Shown in pieces: positions 1-5,181 of a stretch of 10,787 nt of DNA. The position numbers and the translations under genes were made by a program. The notes beneath the pieces are model-generated. The model worked only from the letters and a program-made list of their open reading frames with translations. It was not told the origin of the DNA and searched no databases. This stretch comes from an uncultured Oscillospiraceae bacterium (GTDB lineage: Bacteria > Bacillota > Clostridia > Oscillospirales > Acutalibacteraceae). Numbering within the stretch: position 1 is the stretch's first letter; each line of letters starts with the position of its first letter. The DNA lies in assembly GCA_900550095.1 (NCBI GenBank), contig URRG01000043.1:1-10787 (forward strand), in the 5' to 3' direction.

Positions 1-74
1 GGTCCGAGTCCCTCTATTGCATAAAAATCCCCCCTGCTTTAGGCAGGGGGGATTTTTGGTGGACGCAAGGGGAC
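1..74. repeat. Direct repeat copy 1: tRNA-end/terminator block
   Basis: This block is nearly identical to 192-263. The only differences are one extra C and one extra G in the hairpin stem. It holds, left to right, a T-arm-like sequence (GGTCCGAGTCCC), a perfect hairpin at 23-57 (15-bp stem, loop TTTAG), and 18 bases (57-74) identical to the 3' end of the tRNA-Val gene including its CCA, read on the minus strand. After base 74 the match to the tRNA stops, so this is a tRNA 3'-end fragment and not a second tRNA gene. The repeat may extend beyond the left edge of the window. Whether it is an attachment-site remnant or a local duplication cannot be decided here. Confidence 0.85.
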
Positions 75-191
75 GAAAACGCAGGCGTTTCCCGGCTTGC
101 CCACCGCTCGCTGCGCTCCGGTGCCGGGCCGCTCCGCTCTTTGCTGGAAAACGCGCCCCCGGCGCTTTTTTCTACGCTCAGACCCTCTCAG
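75..191. other. Spacer between the repeat copies, GC-rich and structured
   Basis: I see no gene here. The sequence is very GC-rich and contains several short inverted repeats, among them CACCG/CGGTG around 104-123. Bases 153-171 form a short hairpin (GCGCC, loop CCC, GGCGC) followed by six T on the plus strand, which looks like a small plus-strand terminator. At 183-195 ACCCT and AGGGT form another inverted repeat leading into repeat copy 2. Open frames across this stretch have no recognisable protein content. Confidence 0.4.
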
Positions 192-263
192 GGTCCGAGT
201 CCCTCTATTGCATAAAAATCCCCCTGCTTTAGGCAGGGGGATTTTTGGTGGACGCAAGGGGAC
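192..263. repeat. Direct repeat copy 2: tRNA-end/terminator block
   Basis: This is the second copy of the block at 1-74. Here it is fused to the intact tRNA-Val gene: its right part is the last 18 bases of that gene. The left arm (GGGTCCGAGTCCC, starting at 191) resembles the T-arm of the same tRNA (GGGTTCGAGTCCC) in mirror orientation. The whole of 191-271 is therefore an imperfect inverted repeat centred on the terminator loop. Confidence 0.85.
214..246 (-). terminator. Terminator of the tRNA operon
   Basis: A perfect 14-bp stem (214-227 with 233-246) encloses the loop TTTAG. It has A5 on one flank and T5 on the other, so it can work as an intrinsic terminator in both directions. On the minus strand it directly follows the CCA end of tRNA-Val and shares one base with it. 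It is the natural end of the Met-Glu-Val tRNA transcript. The copy at 23-57 has a stem one pair longer. Confidence 0.85.
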
Positions 264-322
264 TCGAACCCATGACCTCTCGCGTGTGAGGCGAACGCTC
301 TAACCAGCTGAGCTATGCGTCC
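246..322 (-). tRNA. tRNA-Val(CAC)
   Basis: The reverse complement folds into a full cloverleaf: acceptor GGACGCA/TGCGTCC, D-arm GCTC/GAGC, anticodon stem TTCGC/GCGAG with loop CTCACAC (anticodon CAC, valine), T-loop TTCGAGT, discriminator A and encoded CCA. One flaw is visible: the T-stem is ATGGG/CCCCT, leaving a T-C mismatch at position 50-64, where CCCAT would pair perfectly. The altered 3' half is the part shared with repeat copy 1. It is the last gene of the tRNA operon. CAC is the rare valine isoacceptor, so another tRNA-Val(TAC) elsewhere is expected to do most of the decoding. Confidence 0.93.
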
Positions 323-328
323 TGCTAT

Positions 329-355
329 ATAACCTCCGGAAAATCCGGAGGTTAT
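329..355 (-). other. Perfect hairpin between tRNA-Glu and tRNA-Val
   Basis: Bases 329-340 (ATAACCTCCGGA) pair perfectly with 344-355 around a three-base loop. The hairpin fills most of the gap between the two tRNA genes. No T-run follows it on the minus strand, so it is not a standard terminator. A role as a spacer or processing structure in the tRNA precursor is an inference. Confidence 0.7.
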
Positions 356-361
356 CTGGAA

Positions 362-436
362 TGGTGACCCGGACGAGATTCGAACTCGTGAAACCGCCGT
401 GAAAGGGCGGTGTCTTAACCGCTTGACCACCGGGCC
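362..436 (-). tRNA. tRNA-Glu(TTC)
   Basis: The reverse complement gives a complete cloverleaf: acceptor GGCCCGG/CCGGGTC (one G-T pair), anticodon stem CCGCC/GGCGG with loop CTTTCAC (anticodon TTC, glutamate), T-arm ACGAG-TTCGAAT-CTCGT, discriminator A and encoded CCA. It lies four bases after the CCA of tRNA-Met and is the middle gene of the operon. Confidence 0.96.
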
Positions 437-440
437 GAAT

Positions 441-517
441 TGGTAGCGGCAACTGGATTTGAACCAGTGACACTTCGGGTATGAACCGAATGCTCTAGCC
501 AACTGAGCTATGCCGCC
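441..517 (-). tRNA. tRNA-Met(CAT), elongator type
   Basis: The reverse complement has acceptor GGCGGCA/TGCCGCT, D-arm GCTC/GAGC, anticodon stem TTCGG/CCGAA with loop TTCATAC (anticodon CAT), T-arm ACTGG-TTCAAAT-CCAGT, discriminator A and encoded CCA. The paired 1-72 end and the absence of the three G-C pairs of initiator tRNA in the anticodon stem point to elongator Met. The body does not resemble tRNA-Ile2, which also has a CAT anticodon. First gene of the operon. Confidence 0.93.
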
Positions 518-558
518 ATATCGCTTTCAGAAAAATTCTTCCATAAGAAGCGAAAATA

Positions 559-588
559 AGTATACTACAGTATGTCCTATTTTGTCAA
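559..588 (-). promoter_or_regulatory. Sigma-A promoter of the tRNA operon
   Basis: On the minus strand a perfect -35 TTGACA (583-588) is followed by an 18-base spacer and a -10 TATACT (559-564). Transcription would begin near 552, about 35 bases before tRNA-Met. The strong -35 fits a stable-RNA operon. Confidence 0.85.
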
Positions 589-656
589 GAGAAAACCGAA
601 AATTCAGCGAAAAAATTTCATTCCGCCGCTCCCCGGCTCCCCCTCCCCGCACACAG

Positions 657-716
657 AAAAAACAAATATGCCCGAAGAGCCGCCTCCTACCGAGGAAGAG
701 AAACCTTCGGGCATAT
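657..716 (-). terminator. Intrinsic terminator behind guaB
   Basis: A perfect 12-bp stem (666-677 with 705-716, ATATGCCCGAAG on the minus strand) encloses 27 bases that can fold further (TCCTC/GGAGG). On the minus strand it is followed by TTTGTTTTTT (657-665 region). It lies about 115 bases after the guaB stop and 70 bases before the tRNA promoter, separating the two transcripts. Confidence 0.85.
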
Positions 717-738
717 ACCAAAACCGCGCTTATCCGCT

Positions 739-790
739 CTTTCCGTCCGTCGGGACGGAAAGCTCATGCGTATACCGACATACGGTATAC
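739..790 (-). other. Two hairpins in the guaB 3' untranslated region
   Basis: Bases 739-748 and 753-762 (CTTTCCGTCC and its complement) form a perfect 10-bp stem with a four-base loop. Bases 770-777 and 783-790 (GTATACCG and complement) form a perfect 8-bp stem with a five-base loop. Neither is followed by a T-run on the minus strand. Together with the terminator they make three hairpins in a row after guaB. They could protect the 3' end of the mRNA; this is an inference. Confidence 0.6.
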
Positions 791-829
791 CCGCTGATAT
801 CGCTGAGAAGCTGATACAGCCAATATGGC

Positions 830-2338
830 TTATTTAATATTGGTGACGTTTTTATCCTTCAGGATCACATCGTGGGCGCCGCCCTCTACAATACTGGTGG
901 CGGAAACAAGGGTAAGCTTCGCTTTTTTCTGCAGCTCGGGGATGGTCAGGGCCCCGCAGTTGCACATGGTGGATTTTACCTTGCTCAGGGTCAGGCCTAC
1001 GTTGTCCTTCAGGCTGCCTGCATAGGCCACATAGGAGTCCACACCCTCTTCAAAGGAGAGCTTCTTGGCGCCGCCCAGGTCGTAGCGCTGCCAGTTCCGG
1101 GCGCGGTTGCTGCCTTCGCCCCAGTATTCCTTCATATAGGTGCCGTTCACGTTCACCTTGTTGGTGGGGGATTCGTCGAACCGGGCGAAATACCGCCCCA
1201 GCATGATGAAGTCGGAGCCCATGGCCAGGGCCAGGGTGATATGATGGTCGTACACGATGCCGCCGTCGGAGCACACCGGAACGTAGACGCCCGTCTCTTC
1301 AAAATATTCGTCCCGGGCCGCGGCTACGTCGATCACGGCGGTAGCCTGTCCGCGGCCTATGCCCTTCGTCTCCCGGGTGATGCAGATGGAACCGCCGCCG
1401 ATGCCCACCTTTACAAAATCCGCGCCGCACTCCGCCAGAAAACGGAAGCCCTCGCGGTCCACCACGTTGCCCGCGCCGACCTTGACGCTGTCCCCGTAAT
1501 TCTCGCGGATCCACTGGATGGTGAGCTTCTGCCACTCGGAGAAGCCCTCGGAGGAATCGATGCAGAGCACGTCGGCGCCGGCCTCCAGAAGGGCGGGGAC
1601 CCGCTCCTTGTAATCCCGGGTATTGATGCCCGCGCCCACGATATAGCGCTTCTGGGAATCCAGCAGCTCGTTGGGGTTGTCCTTATGGTTGGCATAGTCC
1701 TTCCGGAACACCATATACTCCAGGCAGCCGTCCTCGTCCACAATGGGAAGGGAATTGAGCTTATTTTCCCATATGATGTCGTTGGCTTCGGAAAGAGTAG
1801 TCCCCCTGGGAGCAGTGACGAGCTTTTCCACGGGGGTCATGAAATCCTTCACTTTTTCATCGGTGGACATCCGGCTCACCCGGTAATCCCTGCCCGTGAC
1901 AATGCCCAGAAGCTTCCCGTGGGCCGTGCCGTCCTCCGTGACCGCCACAGTGGAATGGCCGGTCTTTTCCTTTAAATCCAGGATATCCTGGAGGGTGTCT
2001 TCCGGCTGGATATTGGAATCGCTGATGACAAAGCCCGCCTTATACGCCTTCGCGCGGGCCACCATAGCCGCCTCCTCCTCTATGGTCTGAGAGCCGTAAA
2101 TAAAGGAAACGCCGCCCTCTTTGGCCAGGGCTACGGCCATCTTGTCGTCGGAGACAGACTGCATGATGGCGGAAACAAGAGGGATGTTCATGGAAATCGC
2201 GGGCTCCTCCCCCTTGCGGAACCGGGTCAGCGGCGTTTTCAGGCTCACGTTCGCAGGCACGCATTCGCTGGATGAATACCCCGGAACCAACAGGTATTCG
2301 TTAAAAGTATGACTGGGCTCGTTAAAATAATACGCCAT
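830..2338 (-). CDS. guaB: IMP dehydrogenase
   Basis: Catalyses NAD-dependent oxidation of IMP to XMP, the committed cytosolic step of GMP synthesis. The protein is 502 residues. It is a TIM barrel interrupted by two CBS modules (about residues 95-220). Visible active-site elements: the loop GIGGGSICITR with catalytic Cys319, Asp261 in CIDSSEGFSEW, the flap with Arg418-Tyr419 in RARNWQRYDLGG, and the C-terminal EGG (485-487) of the monovalent-cation site. From memory, length, motifs and residue numbers match the Tritrichomonas foetus enzyme, so this is the GRYFARFDESPT type and not the common bacterial type. The ATG at 2338 is chosen because GGAGGG lies nine bases upstream. An in-frame extension to 2533 lacks such a site and runs through the promoter. 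It has its own promoter and terminator, so it is probably monocistronic. Confidence 0.96.
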   Translation of the reverse strand: MAYYFNEPSHTFNEYLLVPGYSSSECVPANVSLKTPLTRFRKGEEPAISMNIPLVSAIMQSVSDDKMAVALAKEGGVSFIYGSQTIEEEAAMVARAKAYKAGFVISDSNIQPEDTLQDILDLKEKTGHSTVAVTEDGTAHGKLLGIVTGRDYRVSRMSTDEKVKDFMTPVEKLVTAPRGTTLSEANDIIWENKLNSLPIVDEDGCLEYMVFRKDYANHKDNPNELLDSQKRYIVGAGINTRDYKERVPALLEAGADVLCIDSSEGFSEWQKLTIQWIRENYGDSVKVGAGNVVDREGFRFLAECGADFVKVGIGGGSICITRETKGIGRGQATAVIDVAAARDEYFEETGVYVPVCSDGGIVYDHHITLALAMGSDFIMLGRYFARFDESPTNKVNVNGTYMKEYWGEGSNRARNWQRYDLGGAKKLSFEEGVDSYVAYAGSLKDNVGLTLSKVKSTMCNCGALTIPELQKKAKLTLVSATSIVEGGAHDVILKDKNVTNIK

Positions 2339-2498
2339 GATATACACCCTCCATAGTATATTTTTAGTTTCCCTTGCTCTGGCACCGCTTCCCTCTTCTC
2401 GCATACCCCGCCTTTTCCGGCCCGGGAAGCGGCGGGACGGAGGCCGGGTTCTTCCGGCTTCGGGGCCCCTACCGCCCTCTCCCGCCGTAAGAATATTG
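2339..2498 (-). promoter_or_regulatory. Long GC-rich guaB leader
   Basis: The inferred transcript start near 2498 leaves a leader of about 160 bases before guaB. On the minus strand CGGCGGGA near the start pairs perfectly with TCCCGCCG further down. Between them lie GGGGCCCC and a GCCGG/CCGGC hairpin, so a branched fold is possible. I could not match it to the purine (guanine) riboswitch core or to another class I know. A regulatory role is an inference. Confidence 0.35.
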
Positions 2499-2504
2499 TT
2501 TTTT

Positions 2505-2533
2505 ATTGTATCACCGGCGGGGGAGGATTTCAA
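2505..2533 (-). promoter_or_regulatory. Sigma-A promoter of guaB
   Basis: On the minus strand -35 TTGAAA (2528-2533), a spacer of exactly 17 bases and -10 TACAAT (2505-2510). The -35 box includes the TGA stop codon of the upstream thioesterase gene (2530-2532), so the two genes are packed with no spacer although they are separately promoted. Confidence 0.75.
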
Positions 2534-3489
2534 CTGTTCCCGATGATTTTTTTCATCTCTGCCCGGGCGGAGAAGGAAAGCCCTCTCTCGTGGAAGCCCT
2601 GCAGGATGCAGACGCCGTCCTTTTCCTCTCCCCTAAGGGCGATGGTCTCCCCCAAAAGGGCCTCGCTCACATAGTCCACCTGGACACATGCGTAGCTTCT
2701 GCCCTCATGCCCGCCGGGAAGGAAATCCTCCAGCACGTCCGCATAGATGGTGTTGTTCATATGGCGGTTGCAGTCCAGATCGGAATAGCGGATCGCCCTT
2801 TCCCCCAGAAGAGGCATGGGAAGCACGGTCTCCCCTTTCTCCGGGGAGATGCGGCTGATTTTATCCTCTTTCGGCGTTTTTGTCTCCTTAAATATGCCGT
2901 AAGCATAAAAATCCTTCGGGCGCAGAAGCTTGTGATCCTCCGGATTCACCAGCGCGGAGGACTGCATCATCTTCACCAGCCGTTCCCCGCCGGAAAAGAC
3001 CTCAAAGCCTCTGTAAAAGGTCACCCCCGCGGAGCCTCTGGGATAGGTGAGGATCTCAAGCTTTTCCCCGTATCTCGGCATGCGGGAAATCTCCGCCCTG
3101 TTGCTGATGATGAGGAAGACCATACCGTCCTCCCGCAGGCGCATATAGCCCAAGCCCAGCTTTTCCAGGTGGTTGAAGCAGACGTTCTGACAGATGCGGA
3201 AAAGGACCGATAGCTTCACCTCTCCGGCGGGGCCCGCGTCGAAGATATCCACCACATGGGTCTCCCGGTATTCCTCCGGCGTCACCCTTTCACAGGCGTA
3301 TCTCTCCCCTTCTGCCCCTTCTATTCGTTTTGCCTCTTCTGCCGCTTCTTCGCCGGTCTCTGCAGCCGTATCCGCATTTCTTTTTACATTCAGCTGTTCT
3401 TCCATACTTTCACCATCCATTTCCGGGCTGCAGGTATGGCCTGCAGCCCGGCTCTGCGCTCTCCGCTTTTCTTTGCGGTTTTCTTTCAT
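2530..3489 (-). CDS. Acyl-ACP thioesterase (FatA/FatB-like)
   Basis: Hydrolyses acyl-acyl-carrier-protein to free fatty acid. The frame gives up to 319 residues with a double hot-dog fold: domain 1 about residues 72-200 and domain 2 about 225-315. The signature SDLDCNRHMNNTIYADVLED (236-255) carries the Asn241 and His243 expected from the plant enzymes; the third (Cys) catalytic residue of plant FatB is not evident. Homologous sequence starts only near residue 70; the first 70 residues are charged, Glu/Arg-rich and probably disordered. The start is unresolved: ATG 3489 has only a weak AAGATG upstream, while ATG 3420 and ATG 3405 (291 residues) sit right after a perfect hairpin, also with weak ribosome sites. 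The stop lies inside the guaB promoter. Substrate chain length cannot be read from sequence. Confidence 0.88.
   Translation of the reverse strand: MKENRKEKRRAQSRAAGHTCSPEMDGESMEEQLNVKRNADTAAETGEEAAEEAKRIEGAEGERYACERVTPEEYRETHVVDIFDAGPAGEVKLSVLFRICQNVCFNHLEKLGLGYMRLREDGMVFLIISNRAEISRMPRYGEKLEILTYPRGSAGVTFYRGFEVFSGGERLVKMMQSSALVNPEDHKLLRPKDFYAYGIFKETKTPKEDKISRISPEKGETVLPMPLLGERAIRYSDLDCNRHMNNTIYADVLEDFLPGGHEGRSYACVQVDYVSEALLGETIALRGEEKDGVCILQGFHERGLSFSARAEMKKIIGNS
3423..3451 (-). other. Perfect 12-bp hairpin at the 5' end of the thioesterase frame
   Basis: Bases 3423-3434 (CCGGGCTGCAGG) pair perfectly with 3440-3451 around a five-base loop. On the minus strand the hairpin ends two bases before the ATG at 3420. 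If translation starts at 3489 the hairpin is coding; if it starts at 3420 or 3405 it is a leader structure. No T-run follows, so it is not a classical terminator. Confidence 0.7.
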
Positions 3490-3706
3490 TTCATCTTTTG
3501 ATACACAGCTTCACTGATTTATCGATTTACTTTGTTATATGTGAGCTGTGCCCCATACATATCCGGGGCGGTCCGGCCTCATAAGCGCTCCCATCCTCTC
3601 CCGGTTCCCTGCCGGGCCGTTAGACGCGCCGCACTCCGGCCCGGACCGTTTTTCTGCTTTTTGTTTCTGCTTTTCTGTCTGCTGCCTGGCCGCCTGCCGC
3701 CGCGCA
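3490..3706. other. serS-thioesterase intergenic region with overlapping inverted repeats
   Basis: There is no gene here. Bases 3569-3576 (CGGTCCGG) and 3641-3648 (CCGGACCG) are a perfect inverted repeat. Bases 3612-3619 (CCGGGCCG) and 3637-3644 (CGGCCCGG) are another that shares bases with the first, so only one can form at a time. On the plus strand the right arm is followed at once by TTTTT (3649-3653), which resembles a terminator facing serS antisense transcription. No convincing terminator is seen for serS in its own direction. Confidence 0.5.
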
Positions 3707-4987
3707 TCAGCGGATGACCTCCTGGCCTCCCATAAATTTGCGCAGGACCTCCGGCACCGTCACGCTGCCGTCCGCATTCTGATACTGTTCCACGATGGCG
3801 GGCAGCACCCGGCTGGTAGCCAGGCCCGAGGCGTTCAGGGTGTGGGCGAAATGGAGCTTCTTATCCTCTCCCCTGTATTTTACGTTCCCGCGCCGGGCCT
3901 GGTACGCCCTGGCGTTGGAGGCGGAGCTCACTTCCTTATAAATGCCCATGCTGGGGATCCACACCTCGATGTCGTAAGTGCGCGCCATGGAGAAGGAGCA
4001 GTCCCCCGCCGCCAGCTTGGAAAGCCTGTAATGAAGCCCCAGCTTCTGCACCAGGGTCTCCGCTTTTCTCACCAGCTCGGCAAAGGCTTCGTCGGAGCCT
4101 TCCTCCGTGGTATACTGCACCATTTCCACCTTATTGAACTGATGGCCGCGGATCATGCCTCTTTCCTCGCTGCGGTAGCTGCCCGCCTCCCGGCGGTAGC
4201 AGGGCGTGTAGGCGATATACTTCCGGGGGAGCTCCTCCAGAGTGAGGATCTCGTCCCTGTGCAGGTTCACCAGCGCTGTTTCCGCCGTGGGAAGCATAAA
4301 CTTCTTATCCGCGGAGGTGGGGTTCTGGATCCAATAGACCTCGTCCCCGAATTTCGGGAACTGGCCCGCCACATAGCCGCACTCGTAGTTCAGCATATGG
4401 GGGAGCAGCACCAGCTCATAGCCGTCGTTCAGATGCTCCTCAATGAAGAAATTCAGAAGGGCCCATTCCAGCCTGGCCCCCGCGCCCCTGTAGATCCACG
4501 CGCCGTTGCCCGCTATCTTTGCGCCTCTCTGGTAATCGATCAGCCCCAGCCCCTCGCAGAGATCCACATGGTTTTTGGGCTCAAAACCAAACGAGGGCTT
4601 TTCCTTATAATAATGGAGGGGCTCGTTCTGCTCCTTGCCGCCCGGGGCCACGTCCTCGTCGGGCAGGTTGGGCAGGGAGAGCATCAGCTCCTGCTGCTTC
4701 TCTTCCAGAGCGGAAAGCTTCTCGTTTTCCGCCCGCACCGCGTCGGAAAGAGCCTTCATCTCCGCCAGCACGGCGGAGGTATCCTCCCCGGCCTTCTTCA
4801 TAGCGGGGATCTTCTTGGTCACGGCGTTCTGCTGGGCTTTCATGGCCTCCGCCTTTCCCGTGGCTTCCCGGCGCTTAGCGTCGATCTCGATGATCTCGTC
4901 CACAACCGCGTCCAGATCCATCTCCCGTTTCCGGACAGCCGCCTTTACAAAATCCGGATTTGTGCGAATCAGCTTGATATCGATCAT
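3707..4987 (-). CDS. serS: Seryl-tRNA synthetase
   Basis: Charges tRNA-Ser with serine in the cytosol; class II synthetase. 426 residues, the normal length. Residues 1-115 form the N-terminal tRNA-binding coiled coil (MIDIKLIRTNPDFV start, then Lys/Glu-rich helices). The catalytic domain shows the PTAE serine-binding loop (233-236), motif 2 TPCYRREAGSYRSE (261-274) and motif 3 ASGLATSRVLPAIVEQYQ (386-403). Motif 3 has ATSRVLPAI where most bacterial enzymes have a GR-T-type sequence, so it belongs to a divergent subgroup. ATG 4987 is chosen because AAGGAG lies ten bases upstream and homology begins exactly there; the frame is open to 5104 but without support. I found no T-box signature in the leader. 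It is downstream of parB in the same direction. Confidence 0.96.
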   Translation of the reverse strand: MIDIKLIRTNPDFVKAAVRKREMDLDAVVDEIIEIDAKRREATGKAEAMKAQQNAVTKKIPAMKKAGEDTSAVLAEMKALSDAVRAENEKLSALEEKQQELMLSLPNLPDEDVAPGGKEQNEPLHYYKEKPSFGFEPKNHVDLCEGLGLIDYQRGAKIAGNGAWIYRGAGARLEWALLNFFIEEHLNDGYELVLLPHMLNYECGYVAGQFPKFGDEVYWIQNPTSADKKFMLPTAETALVNLHRDEILTLEELPRKYIAYTPCYRREAGSYRSEERGMIRGHQFNKVEMVQYTTEEGSDEAFAELVRKAETLVQKLGLHYRLSKLAAGDCSFSMARTYDIEVWIPSMGIYKEVSSASNARAYQARRGNVKYRGEDKKLHFAHTLNASGLATSRVLPAIVEQYQNADGSVTVPEVLRKFMGGQEVIR

Positions 4988-5141
4988 GTTCCAAAATCTC
5001 CTTACTTTCAGGTTTTCTTCCTTATGCTGTTTGATGCTGTATGCCGCGATCCGCGGCGAATTCCTTCCGGGCCCGCGCCCGTAATCCTCCGGCGCCCGTT
5101 TCAAACGCCGCCGGGGAACGCCGCCTGAACCGTCTTTTCTA

Positions 5142-5170
5142 TTTATATCCGGCTCATATCCGCCTGTATT
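5142..5170 (-). promoter_or_regulatory. Possible serS promoter
   Basis: On the minus strand -10 TATAAA (5142-5147) lies 17 bases after a weak -35 AATACA (5165-5170, three of six matches). It sits in the parB-serS gap, just after the parB stop. serS could equally be transcribed from the parB promoter, since no terminator is seen between them. Confidence 0.3.
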
Positions 5171-5181
5171 TTGCCGCTCCC

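Noticed and set aside
1..74. A second tRNA gene at the left edge
   Set aside because: Only the last 18 bases of a tRNA-Val on the minus strand, and a T-arm-like stretch without CCA on the plus strand, are present. No cloverleaf can be formed within the window.
872..1975. Plus-strand open frame of 367 codons
   Set aside because: It is antisense to the catalytic part of guaB and has no recognisable domain.
2339..2498. Guanine riboswitch before guaB
   Set aside because: The conserved purine-riboswitch core is absent. The stems seen are GC-rich and of no known class.
3548..5128. Plus-strand open frame of 526 codons
   Set aside because: It lies opposite serS, whose motifs are unambiguous. The antisense frame is His/Leu/Gly-rich with no recognisable domain and follows from GC-rich codon use.
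4988..5181. T-box riboswitch before serS
   Set aside because: The conserved T-box sequence and the antiterminator/terminator pair with a T-run are not visible.
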